DNA of 51,791 nucleotides from a virus, in the IMG/VR virus record IMGVR_UViG_3300017987_000122, positions 1 through 51,791 of that record. One strand, 5' to 3'. A model generated the notes under the pieces. It saw nothing but the letters and a program-made list of their open reading frames with translations. It had not been told where the DNA came from and searched no databases. Both the position numbers and the translations under genes were made by a program. This document shows, one piece after another, positions 30,850-38,234 of this stretch (its first letter is position 1; each line of letters opens with the position of its first letter).

Positions 30850-31296
30850 TTATTCTACCCATACTTCAGCTTCTCTGGATGTAAGCATACCAGCCTTATT
30901 CAGTACAGCCTTCATAGCATTAATATATTTCATACAGCCATGATAGTTATAACTGTACTTACTGGGATCCAGGTTCAGCTTTCTGAGTAAAGATTTTGCT
31001 TTGAAGTGATTGGGAGTTATCCCATCATTACACCTTTTATATTCCATGCTCAATACATCCATCTTGATCCATGCTGGGTAAGGAGTCATATCTGGAATAG
31101 AGAGCCGCCTAATAACATTCCTTACCCTATCTTCAGAAGCCAGCTTACCCATCTGCTTAAATATATGTATAGTATGAGATCTGATAGCTCCATGAAGCCA
31201 GAGCTTTTTCTTCCAGTTTTTAATCTCTGCTGTTAGCTCTAGTATAAAAGCTTCCAGCTCTGCTTCTGTAGCTAAGTTTAAATTTTCCTGGTTCAT
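30850..31296 (-). CDS. 148-residue helical hypothetical protein
   Basis: MNQENLNLATEAELEAFILELTAEIKNWKKKLWLHGAIRSHTIHIFKQMGKLASEDRVRNVIRRL then LSMEYKRCNDGITPNHFKAKSLLRKLNLDPSKYSYNYHG. Mostly helical and basic. The CAGGAGCAGATA ribosome site is strong. It follows the ArdC-like gene. No family recognised. Confidence 0.65.
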   Translation of the reverse strand: MNQENLNLATEAELEAFILELTAEIKNWKKKLWLHGAIRSHTIHIFKQMGKLASEDRVRNVIRRLSIPDMTPYPAWIKMDVLSMEYKRCNDGITPNHFKAKSLLRKLNLDPSKYSYNYHGCMKYINAMKAVLNKAGMLTSREAEVWVE

Positions 31297-31323
31297 TATC
31301 TGCTCCTGTTTTAAGATGGTTCT

Positions 31324-31343
31324 GGGAGCCTTCCCTGGCTCCC
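31324..31343 (-). other. Intercistronic hairpin GGGAGCC/GGCTCCC
   Basis: A 7-bp perfect stem, 6-base loop, between the ArdC-like stop (31356) and the next ribosome site. No U-tract follows. Confidence 0.75.
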
Positions 31344-31355
31344 TGGTTCCTGTTT

Positions 31356-32231
31356 CTATTTCTCTTCTGCTTTGATACCCTGGATGTAATCAGCCGCCTT
31401 TTGTGCTCTCTGAGCGGCTGTAACTAGCTGGCCTGTTTTTTCAGCGGCTAACTTCTTACACCAGCTGGCAAGGTAGGCGGCTGAGTTTTTGAAAGTCTTT
31501 TCAATCCCAGCTTTTCCACATAAGAAAGCCGCTGTAAATTCTGCTGTAAGCTCTTCCTTAGAGTAATCATCTGAGCCAAAAAAGTTAGCTTCTACTACTT
31601 CCTTCCTGTTCAGTCTGTTCTTATGTCCAGTACTATGGGCCATTTCATGATACAGAGTAGAATAGTATTCTTCTGAGCTTTTGAATGTTTCTTTCTTAGG
31701 CATGTTAATGTAATCAGAAGTAGGAGAGTAGTAAGCTCTCTGCTCTGCATGTTTCACTTCAGGAGAATCTTTAAAAAGCTTAGCCAGCTTCTCAGCTCTC
31801 TGAATGGGAGTAAACTTAGGAGCTTCTTCAGTAGGCTTTTCCCATGTAAGAGTAGTCTGGGCAAGATTATAAACCTGATAGAACCTAGCAAAAGGGATCT
31901 TCTTTTCTTCACCAGTTTTATTACCAGCTTCATCCTTCTCTTCTATCTTAATCCACTTCCAGAAAACTACAGGAAGATAGCTCTGCTTACCATCCAGCTT
32001 TCCACCTTTGGCCTTCAGCTGTTTCATAGTAATGAAGTAAGGGCATCCATAAATTGAAGCCGCTATGCCTGTAGTAAGGGCATTGATTCCCCTGTACAGC
32101 TTGCCACTAACAAAATTTTTAGTACCGTCAAAGCTTTGATCTTCCCAGGGCTTTACCCAGTTATCAGCTCCAGCTTCTATCAGCTTAATCAGGTTCTCTT
32201 CTACTACTTTGTATACTTTTTCATTTGCCAT
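31356..32231 (-). CDS. ArdC-like antirestriction protein (ssDNA-binding plus zincin)
   Basis: This is a 291-residue protein. The N-terminal ~130 residues (VYKVVEENLIKLIEAGADNWVKPW, SGKLYRGINALTTGIAASIYGCPYFITMKQLKAKGGKLD, PVVFWKWIKIEE) match the ArdC N-terminal ssDNA-binding domain. The C-terminal domain has the zincin motif LYHEMAHSTGHKNRLNR with third ligand in YSKEELTAEFTAAFLCGKAG. ArdC of plasmid pSa blocks type I restriction and shields incoming ssDNA. Length is like the family (~300). The CAGGAGCAGAAA ribosome site is good. Catalytic HExxH is intact. Confidence 0.85.
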   Translation of the reverse strand: MANEKVYKVVEENLIKLIEAGADNWVKPWEDQSFDGTKNFVSGKLYRGINALTTGIAASIYGCPYFITMKQLKAKGGKLDGKQSYLPVVFWKWIKIEEKDEAGNKTGEEKKIPFARFYQVYNLAQTTLTWEKPTEEAPKFTPIQRAEKLAKLFKDSPEVKHAEQRAYYSPTSDYINMPKKETFKSSEEYYSTLYHEMAHSTGHKNRLNRKEVVEANFFGSDDYSKEELTAEFTAAFLCGKAGIEKTFKNSAAYLASWCKKLAAEKTGQLVTAAQRAQKAADYIQGIKAEEK

Positions 32232-32245
32232 TTTCTGCTCCTGGT

Positions 32246-32344
32246 TTAGATGGTTGTTTCTATTACTGCTCTGAGAAAATTAACTGTAATCATTATGGCC
32301 TGAAGATTCTGGGTAGTGGCTTTTATGATTTGGTTCAGTTTCAT
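32246..32344 (-). CDS. Possible 32-residue peptide before ArdC-like gene
   Basis: The frame from ATG at 32344 (after ACAGAGAGAAAA) to TAA at 32248-32246 reads MKLNQIIKATTQNLQAIMIT and ends VIETTI. It fits exactly between promoter module 3 and the ArdC ribosome site. Could be a leader peptide or small toxin-like hydrophobic peptide; short length limits confidence. Confidence 0.4.
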   Translation of the reverse strand: MKLNQIIKATTQNLQAIMITVNFLRAVIETTI

Positions 32345-32373
32345 TTTTCTCTCTGTTTTAAGTATACTAATAA

Positions 32374-32400
32374 TTTATAATAATTTTCTTATATCGGCAA
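32374..32400 (-). promoter_or_regulatory. Promoter module, copy 3
   Basis: TTGCCG (32400-32395), 15-base spacer, TATAAA (32379-32374). It drives the ArdC-like gene. The 32401-32510 upstream DNA has A/T-tracts and a GAGCAGATTT-CCAC-TTTTAGAGC block also seen near copy 4 (35.84 kb). Confidence 0.6.
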
Positions 32401-32513
32401 GGGGATGTAAGAAAAAAATTAAAAAAAATTTTTGCCGTTTTTGAGCAGATTTCCCCACTTTTAGAGCTTTTTTAGAAATCTCTTAGAAAAAAATTTTAAT
32501 AGCTGTAGCCAAA

Positions 32514-32558
32514 AGCCAGAAAAACCAGGGAGAAAAGATCCTTCCCTGGCTTCTGGCT
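32514..32558 (-). terminator. Intrinsic terminator after the M15 lysin gene
   Basis: AGCCAGAA/TTCTGGCT and CCAGGGA/TCCCTGG form a 15-bp two-part stem. On the minus strand TTTT follows. It lies between the end of the lysis cluster (32624) and promoter module 3. Confidence 0.65.
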
Positions 32559-32623
32559 CCTGGCTTCTTCATTTGATTTTGCATTCAATTGAATGGAGCT
32601 TCAACTATGTATGTATGTATAGA

Positions 32624-33016
32624 TCAGAGCTTAGTTATTAATGGCAAATACTTACCCTTGATCCTTTTCCATAGTTTATATCTGGGCCTAACATCCCCAT
32701 GATAAAATCCATGATACATACCGATACCTTTAAAGCCTACATCTAGCATAGCCTGTAAAACTTTATTCTTAGGAATGGATCCCAGTACTTTAAAATCTAC
32801 AGCTCTACATTTTTTAAATCTGGTATGCCAGCTTCCTTTAACATGCTTTCCCTTATTAAGCTCTGTAATCTTAATAGGTACTCCCAGCTTCTCCCTGAGC
32901 TTATCCAGGGTATACATCAGATGAGAATCTATACTTTCTATTCCTAAGTAAGAAGCTTTTCTTATCTCAGAGAGATTAAAATGTTTTATATGTTTAACAA
33001 AATAAGCTGTTTTCAT
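32624..33016 (-). CDS. M15-type peptidoglycan peptidase (endolysin candidate)
   Basis: This is a 130-residue protein. The segment KGSWHTRFKKCRAVDFKVLG has the zinc His and Asp of the M15 (VanY/L-Ala-D-Glu) peptidase pattern (SxH...AxD) with a few extra residues between them. The later MYHGFYHGDVR supplies the second His. It lacks a cell-wall-binding domain and a signal peptide, so it would need a holin. Size is like compact M15 endolysins. The ATG overlaps the DUF1353 stop (ATGA) with ATAGGAGAGGAAA as site. Confidence 0.75.
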   Translation of the reverse strand: MKTAYFVKHIKHFNLSEIRKASYLGIESIDSHLMYTLDKLREKLGVPIKITELNKGKHVKGSWHTRFKKCRAVDFKVLGSIPKNKVLQAMLDVGFKGIGMYHGFYHGDVRPRYKLWKRIKGKYLPLITKL

Positions 33017-33426
33017 TTTCCTCTCCTATGTTTGTTCCATGCTTTCCAGCCGCCAGCTCTAACACCATAGTACATTTTATTTCTGGTGTATAATCCTACT
33101 CCAGCTATTTTTAGATTATCCCTGAACAGCTTATCATGTTCTTTTCTGGAAAGAGGGAGAAACTTTTGCTTACCATGTTCTATTATGTATATATACCCAT
33201 GTTTATATCCGAAGTCATGGATAAGAGAAGCCGCTGAAAAATCAGGATTGAATGGAGATCCTGTAGTAGACCAGAATACTCTAGGTATGCTGGCCCCATC
33301 TGTTCTAAAGCCAGCTGGTACTATAATGTTATATTTTTTACTCCCTAGCCATATCTCAGTAGCATAAGCCTGAAATAAACAGTATACATTAAGAGCTGGG
33401 ATAGCTGTAATGATCGGGCTGTTCAT
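33013..33426 (-). CDS. DUF1353 protein
   Basis: This is a 137-residue protein. YNIIVPAGFRTDGASIPRVFWSTTG is the DUF1353 signature, followed by FSAASLIHDFGYKHGY and HDKLFRDNLKIAGVG. DUF1353 proteins are common next to phage lysis genes; their biochemical role is not established, though conserved His and Asp suggest hydrolysis or metal binding. It overlaps the M15 gene and has an AAAGGAGTGGTA ribosome site. Confidence 0.8.
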   Translation of the reverse strand: MNSPIITAIPALNVYCLFQAYATEIWLGSKKYNIIVPAGFRTDGASIPRVFWSTTGSPFNPDFSAASLIHDFGYKHGYIYIIEHGKQKFLPLSRKEHDKLFRDNLKIAGVGLYTRNKMYYGVRAGGWKAWNKHRRGK

Positions 33427-33609
33427 TTACCACTCCTTTAAAAATTTTTTAAATGTATCCATATCATCATTCTTATAAGAGCATAAAGGGCATGCCCAGC
33501 CAGTATTAGGATCCCATCTATATATAATCATCCTATGCCTGTTCTCGCACTTAGTAAGCTCTTCATAAGGTATAGAATTTTCTTTTTTCTTCTGCTCTGT
33601 TTCTGCCAT
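33427..33609 (-). CDS. 60-residue zinc-knuckle-like protein
   Basis: Contains KCENRHRMIIYRWDPNTGWACPLCSYKNDD: C-x-n-H ... CPLC, a likely zinc ribbon. Good CAGGAGAAATAAA ribosome site. It is adjacent to the lysis genes. Function unknown. Confidence 0.65.
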   Translation of the reverse strand: MAETEQKKKENSIPYEELTKCENRHRMIIYRWDPNTGWACPLCSYKNDDMDTFKKFLKEW

Positions 33610-33623
33610 TTTATTTCTCCTGG

Positions 33624-33803
33624 TTAATAGTGCTCTGATGTATCTGGTATAGGGTAACTTTCCTGGCTGGGAGCTGGCATGTAGATCCCTTTAATCTCTT
33701 CCATGCATTCCAGCTTTCCCTTATTATTTCCTTCATGGTAAAAGATCAGAGAAGCCGCCAGAAGTATTAAGCTAATCACTATGTATAGGATCCTGATCTC
33801 CAT
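33624..33803 (-). CDS. 59-residue single-pass membrane protein (lysis-region)
   Basis: The start is 33803 (MEIRILYIVISLILLAASLIF) after AGGGAGAAGATA; the longer frame to 33848 lacks a site. Residues 4-22 span the membrane; the rest is polar with one Cys. It overlaps the upstream Cys-rich gene by 32 bases. Being three genes before the M15 peptidase, it could be the holin or an i-spanin-like partner, but it lacks a lipoprotein mate. Confidence 0.65.
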   Translation of the reverse strand: MEIRILYIVISLILLAASLIFYHEGNNKGKLECMEEIKGIYMPAPSQESYPIPDTSEHY

Positions 33804-34011
33804 TATCTTCTCCCTGGTTATAGTGTGAGCTACATGCTTTATTAGCACATATATTATTATTCTTAAGAGAGCCGCATAAAGTACAGCGGCTGGTGACAGT
33901 AGAAGTAGGGCTTATAATTTCTATATCCTTACTGTTAGGTATACCGCAATAAGGGCAAAAGCCGCCTACAGTCTCATTATAAAACTGCTGATGTATAAGA
34001 CATGTACCCAT
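33772..34011 (-). CDS. 79-residue double zinc-ribbon-like protein
   Basis: The start is 34011 (MGTCLIHQQFYNETVGGFCPYCGIPN), directly after the previous TAA, with AGGGAAG as site. An upstream ATG at 34119 would need a 100-base overlap and is unlikely. CxxH, CPYC, CTLC and CANKAC motifs suggest two zinc sites. Function unknown. Confidence 0.6.
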   Translation of the reverse strand: MGTCLIHQQFYNETVGGFCPYCGIPNSKDIEIISPTSTVTSRCTLCGSLKNNNICANKACSSHYNQGEDNGDQDPIHSD

Positions 34012-34012
34012 A

Positions 34013-34345
34013 TTATAACTTCCCTGAGAGAAGCCTAGTCTCTTTATACTTCTGGCTGGAGCATGCTTTACAATCTGAGTATTTATTAAGCCTGTTTCTA
34101 TTGCTTTTACATTTGGCAAAGTGATCCAGGGGGAGTACTTCTAAGCATGTTTTACATTGAAGAAAGTTAGTTACTATACCCAGTATAGTTTCATAGGTTT
34201 CATCTCCCAGCTCTGATCTTAACATAGGTTCATACTCTTCAATCCTTATAAACCTTTTATGATCTATGTCTGGCTTTTTAAATTTCTTCTTAGGCTTTAC
34301 TCTAGCGGCTGGCCTTTTCTTTAGCTTCTTTAATTTTACTTTCAT
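34013..34345 (-). CDS. Basic protein with C-terminal Cys site
   Basis: This is a 110-residue protein. The N-terminus is Lys-rich (MKVKLKKLKKRPAARVKPKKKFKKPD). The C-terminal part has QCKTCLEVLPLDHFAKCKSNRNRLNKYSDCKACSSQKY, a CxxC-x-n-CxxC zinc-ribbon, similar to HNH-associated or recombination endonuclease VII-like N-terminal modules, but no HNH follows. Ribosome site AAAGGAGAGCACC. Likely nucleic-acid binding. Confidence 0.65.
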   Translation of the reverse strand: MKVKLKKLKKRPAARVKPKKKFKKPDIDHKRFIRIEEYEPMLRSELGDETYETILGIVTNFLQCKTCLEVLPLDHFAKCKSNRNRLNKYSDCKACSSQKYKETRLLSGKL

Positions 34346-34360
34346 GGTGCTCTCCTTTTG

Positions 34361-34549
34361 TTATAGTGGTTTTCTGCTGTATACATAGGAAACTGTTTTT
34401 AAAGCATGCCCTCTTTCTATAAGCTCTGCTATCTCTTCAGCAGAGCAGTTATAATAGTTATCGGCTAATAGTACCAGAGTATGATCTACTTCTTCAGCTG
34501 GTACTATTTCAGCCTTACCAGTAATTCTATCTGTTCTATACATTACCAT
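34361..34549 (-). CDS. 62-residue hypothetical protein
   Basis: Starts MVMYRTDRITGKAEIVPAEEV after AGGAGCAGTAA; overlaps the upstream stop by 14 bases. The central LLADNYYNCSAEEIAELIERGHALKT is helical. No family recognised. Confidence 0.6.
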   Translation of the reverse strand: MVMYRTDRITGKAEIVPAEEVDHTLVLLADNYYNCSAEEIAELIERGHALKTVSYVYSRKPL

Positions 34550-35024
34550 TTACTGCTCCTGTTAAATTATGCCTGAATGAATTAGCAAGATTAATAATCT
34601 TATCCATCTCTTCACTGGTAGGTTTCCACTCCCTGATTAAAGCGGCTTTCTCTTCTCTGTTAAGCTTTGCCTGTTCATGATCCCAGTCTGAAAATCCATC
34701 ATCCCATCTTAACATATTTTCAATTATTTCTTTTTGCTTCTTAGATATAAAGCCCTTCTCATCATACCAGGAAATTACAGAAGGTATAAAGGATTTTTTA
34801 AAAGCGGATCTGAATTTCTTTCCTTCAGCATAGTCTTTAAGATAATCCATCAGATCCTTAATCCCTATCTGATAATATTTATTCCTTCTCTGCTGATCTT
34901 CCAGGTAAACTTTATAGGTAGCTTTACTATAAACTGCTCTGCATTGGGATCCGATCCCATCTGGGTTATTATCAGATATAATAGCTCCACAAATTCTACA
35001 GGTTCTTAGTAGTGTACATTCCAT
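34536..35024 (-). CDS. Zinc-ribbon hypothetical protein (DUF6011-like candidate)
   Basis: This is a 162-residue protein. N-terminal LRTCRICGAIISDNNPDGIGSQCRAVYSKATYKVY has CxxC plus C, resembling the small zinc domain placed at the front of phage DUF6011-type proteins. The remainder is helical with FSDWDHEQAKLNREEKAALIREW. Strong ribosome site. Function unknown. Confidence 0.6.
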   Translation of the reverse strand: MECTLLRTCRICGAIISDNNPDGIGSQCRAVYSKATYKVYLEDQQRRNKYYQIGIKDLMDYLKDYAEGKKFRSAFKKSFIPSVISWYDEKGFISKKQKEIIENMLRWDDGFSDWDHEQAKLNREEKAALIREWKPTSEEMDKIINLANSFRHNLTGAVNGNV

Positions 35025-35057
35025 TTCTCTGCTCCTGTTAAATGAATGGTTATTGAA

Positions 35058-35351
35058 TTAAGCTCCAGGTACAGCTAAGGCTTTTTTAATCTGCTCTTCT
35101 CTGCTCAGCTTCCTGTTCTCTTCTGCCTTCCTCATCCTCTGGATGTATGCCCACTTCTCTTCTTCCAGAGTCTCCCTGAAGTTATCCCTTCCAATCACAG
35201 CCTTTACTCCATACTCAAAGTGAGTAAGCTCTGTAGCCGCTAAGTCAGATCCTTTACAGGGAGAATCCAGGTGATAGTACCTGTACAGGTAGTGGAAGTA
35301 TTCTTTACTTACTCTCTTCATTCCCCTACCATCTATCTTCATCTGCTTCAT
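35058..35351 (-). CDS. 97-residue charged hypothetical protein
   Basis: MKQMKIDGRGMKRVSKEYFHYLYRYYHLDSPCKGSDLAATELTHFEYGVKAVIGRDNFRETLEEEKWAYIQRMRKAEENRKLS. Helical, Tyr-rich N-terminal half, basic C-terminal helix. AAAGGAGCAGAAC ribosome site. No family recognised. Confidence 0.65.
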   Translation of the reverse strand: MKQMKIDGRGMKRVSKEYFHYLYRYYHLDSPCKGSDLAATELTHFEYGVKAVIGRDNFRETLEEEKWAYIQRMRKAEENRKLSREEQIKKALAVPGA

Positions 35352-35377
35352 GTTCTGCTCCTTTGTTTAGTTATTAG

Positions 35378-35731
35378 TTAATTATTAATATTCAGCTTCT
35401 CTATTTTATTGTCTCCTGTACCTTTGAGAAGCCTTATCAGAGCCGCCTTAAATTTCTTCTCTTCAGTATACCAGGAAGCTGTATCTTTAGGCCCATACAT
35501 TTCCCAGAAATTAGGCTCTTTACTGATGAGATACCGATCCTCAGATCCTGTATTATGGAGATAACAAATATTTATACTATGGTTATGGGTTCTGGCTGTA
35601 ACCTGATACCCATCTATAGTTCTGGCTGTTATGTACTTCTTATCTTCCAGCTCTTCAATGTTATTCACACTATCCAGAATCTTCTGGGCTTTGATGTTCA
35701 GGGCTTCTCTTTCTTCTCTGGTAAGTTTCAT
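35378..35731 (-). CDS. 117-residue hypothetical protein
   Basis: First gene behind promoter module copy 4. N-terminal helix (REEREALNIKAQKILDSVNNIEELEDKKYITARTIDGYQVTARTHNHSINICYLHNTG) followed by FWEMYGPKDTASWYTEEKKFKAALIRLL. Alpha-beta fold with Trp/Tyr-rich middle. Ribosome site is AGAGAGCAGAAA. Function unknown. Confidence 0.65.
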   Translation of the reverse strand: MKLTREEREALNIKAQKILDSVNNIEELEDKKYITARTIDGYQVTARTHNHSINICYLHNTGSEDRYLISKEPNFWEMYGPKDTASWYTEEKKFKAALIRLLKGTGDNKIEKLNINN

Positions 35732-35773
35732 TTTCTGCTCTCTTGTTAAATTCTCAATTGCCTATACCTCTAA

Positions 35774-35800
35774 TTTATAATACTTCTCTTAGATTGACAA
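35774..35800 (-). promoter_or_regulatory. Promoter module, copy 4
   Basis: TTGTCA (35800-35795), 15-base spacer, TATAAA (35779-35774), then TTAGAGGTATAGG. It is the best -35 of the four copies. It starts transcription of the lysis/accessory cluster, just past the primase-helicase gene. Confidence 0.65.
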
Positions 35801-35862
35801 GGGGAAGAGAGAAAATAATTATAATTTTTTTCTTAGGTTTCTGAGCAGATTTAGCCACTTTT

Positions 35863-38004
35863 TTAGGATTTTGAGAATTTCACTTTAATTTTTTTCTTAG
35901 GAGTTTCCAGTATTCTTCTCTTTTCTCCCAGTCTTACCCTGATTTTACGATCTCTTTTTTCCAGGATCTCACTACCATTTAGATCATATACTCTTGAAGT
36001 TTTTATCAATTGAATAATTTTTTCAGTGAGTACATAGGATGATCTGGATCTTTCATATCCTTTAAGCCGCTTGATCAATCTGAGAGAAACTAGAGAAGCC
36101 AGTAAAGCCGATACAGTAGATCCAGATAATAGAGAATGATTTATAATATCTTGAGTAAGGATAGCTTCCCTTTTTTTATACATGAACCTTATGATCATTT
36201 CTACCCTATCAGGGCATGTATCTACAGCTACTCTTTTACATCTCTCCAGCTCATACTCTCCTATAGATTTATGATCTCTTAAGATCGATACAGCTTTAGC
36301 CAGCTTAGTAAGAGCCTTACTGATCCTGGTTCCTACTTCCTGGATGGGTAAGCTTTGCTGTTCCCTGGTGTATATGTTCATGTTAATAGATCCTCTAAGC
36401 TTTGCTACAAACATCCCCATATAGATCAGCCTTCTCTGTATATCATCATTTTCAAAAGGGATCTCTTTCTCTGGAATAGGTTTAGCCAAAAGCCTAAAGA
36501 TTACATCTTGAAGCTCACTATTCATCTGGTTCTCCATGCCAGCATTATCTACAGCTTTTTTAATTATATCAAACTCACTTTGTATAGATTCTCTTTCCAT
36601 CCTGTACTTTAAAAATCTTTCTCCTAAAATACTTTGATGGGATTGATAACCATCTATAGCTGGTGTAACAGCTCCTATAACTCCAAAGCTGGAAGCATAA
36701 GATTTTTTCAGCCCATTACCAAAAATCTTTTCTATGTATCCATCATAAGCATCTCTAAGCATCCCAAAAATTTCATCTCTTATATTAGAGTTACTGGATA
36801 GCATGGTAGTTACATCCTTAATAACTAAGATCCTACCATTCAGTTTAGGGATCAAGCTGGGATCTTCAGATCCGAATGTTCTCATGCCAGATATTAAAGC
36901 GGCTGGAGTTAGAGTAGATACAGTTTCTATAAGCTTACTTTTATTCAAGGTTAAAAGCATGGCTGTTTTTCTGGATCCTGGAGCACCTACAAAATAGATC
37001 CATACTGGTTCCCCTGGAAGTCTATTAGCAAAGCATGATCCGATTAAAATATCTAAGCTCATATCTCCAGGTTTAATCTTAAACCACTTATTAAAAATCT
37101 TTTCCACTTCCTGAATAGAAGGGATCTCTACATCAGAATCCAGATCAGGCTTCTTTACTTTAACTCCTGAAAGCTCATTAGGTGTATCTGGATGTAACAT
37201 CTTTTCCAGGTTCTTATAACATCCTATATGGGCTGTTTTAAAGCTGGTAATATCGCCGCAAAAATCCAGTATATAATCTCTGAGATCATAGCCCTTCTTA
37301 CTTTCCTTAGCCCATGCTACATAATTAATACTTTGTACCCTATCAGCTATCTTATCCTGTATCCTATCAGCTCCTTTAAATCCAGCTTCATCATTATCCA
37401 GCATTACATTTACATTTTTATCTGTAAATAATTCTACCCATTCATCCTTAAAGATGTTAGCTGAAGGAAGAGCCACTACATTATGATCCAGGTTATTTCT
37501 TTTCAGTAACCACTTCAAAGCAAAGTAATCCCATTCCCCTTCTACTATGTATACTGTACTGCTATCTGATTCTGAAATAGATTCAAAGCCCAGCCCAGCC
37601 TGTTTTAAAGTAGTGGTTTTAATAAGAGTATGATTAGCTAAATTATAATGGCCTATGTTTATAATATCCCCATGAAAATTTTTGTAAGGGATCATGTATA
37701 GATCTGTCATGGGATTATAAACTACTGTATCAGATATAACCCAGGCTGGTAACTTCCTATCTTTAGCTAGAGCCTGTAAATCTAAAGCTGATGTTTCCGC
37801 TTTAAAGAAGCTGTATATATCCCTGATGAAAGAAAATAGATTTCCGCTCTTACCAGAAGTTTTACTATCCCATAAACCACTTATAGCATTTACATAAAAT
37901 TTATTTTGCTTTCCTGTAAATGGGCATGTAGCATAATAATTATCATCAGCTTCTCCATTAAATACTATGCCGAACTGTTCAAAAGCTTTTAGAAATTTAC
38001 TCAT
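35863..38004 (-). CDS. TOPRIM primase fused to AAA/superfamily 3-like helicase
   Basis: This is a 713-residue protein. N-terminal ~60 residues resemble the primase zinc domain (YYATCPFTGKQNKFYVNAISGLWDSKTSGKSGNLFSFI) but retain only one Cys, so zinc is probably lost. TOPRIM lies at ~150-240: VYIVEGEWDYFALKWLL and VNVMLDNDEAGFKGADRI. The helicase has Walker A YFVGAPGSRKTAML at ~340 and Walker B-like RILVIKDVT at ~390. The C-terminus is winged-helix-like (LSGSTVSALLASLVSLRLIKRLKGYER) with a basic KKIKVKF tail. It would prime and unwind at the fork for the family A polymerase. ATGA overlap with the upstream gene. Confidence 0.85.
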   Translation of the reverse strand: MSKFLKAFEQFGIVFNGEADDNYYATCPFTGKQNKFYVNAISGLWDSKTSGKSGNLFSFIRDIYSFFKAETSALDLQALAKDRKLPAWVISDTVVYNPMTDLYMIPYKNFHGDIINIGHYNLANHTLIKTTTLKQAGLGFESISESDSSTVYIVEGEWDYFALKWLLKRNNLDHNVVALPSANIFKDEWVELFTDKNVNVMLDNDEAGFKGADRIQDKIADRVQSINYVAWAKESKKGYDLRDYILDFCGDITSFKTAHIGCYKNLEKMLHPDTPNELSGVKVKKPDLDSDVEIPSIQEVEKIFNKWFKIKPGDMSLDILIGSCFANRLPGEPVWIYFVGAPGSRKTAMLLTLNKSKLIETVSTLTPAALISGMRTFGSEDPSLIPKLNGRILVIKDVTTMLSSNSNIRDEIFGMLRDAYDGYIEKIFGNGLKKSYASSFGVIGAVTPAIDGYQSHQSILGERFLKYRMERESIQSEFDIIKKAVDNAGMENQMNSELQDVIFRLLAKPIPEKEIPFENDDIQRRLIYMGMFVAKLRGSINMNIYTREQQSLPIQEVGTRISKALTKLAKAVSILRDHKSIGEYELERCKRVAVDTCPDRVEMIIRFMYKKREAILTQDIINHSLLSGSTVSALLASLVSLRLIKRLKGYERSRSSYVLTEKIIQLIKTSRVYDLNGSEILEKRDRKIRVRLGEKRRILETPKKKIKVKFSKS

Positions 38005-38234
38005 AGCTTACCATCCTTAGAGCCTTCCATTTTATCCATAACTTCTTTTACTATTACTTTAGTATCCTGAAGCCTTCTTTCTAAATGGGCTATTCTATTT
38101 TTAACGTTTACTATGTATACCAGTACATCCTTAAGCTCTTTCTTAGAGAGCTGGCTAACATTATAAACAGGTTCTGATCTGCTTAACCCAGTTTCTTTAA
38201 AAATGTTTTTGATTATATCTTCTGTAGTAATCAT
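38001..38234 (-). CDS. 77-residue helical hypothetical protein
   Basis: MITTEDIIKNIFKETGLSRSEPVYNVSQLSKKELKDVLVYIVNVKNRIAHLERRLQDTKVIVKEVM is helical with a C-terminal coiled coil. ATGA overlaps on both sides link it to the primase-helicase, so a replication accessory role is plausible. No family recognised. Confidence 0.65.
   Translation of the reverse strand: MITTEDIIKNIFKETGLSRSEPVYNVSQLSKKELKDVLVYIVNVKNRIAHLERRLQDTKVIVKEVMDKMEGSKDGKL

Noticed and set aside
33772-34119. Long version of the 79-residue Cys protein
   Set aside because: It would overlap the upstream gene by about 100 bases and ignores the ribosome site before 34011.
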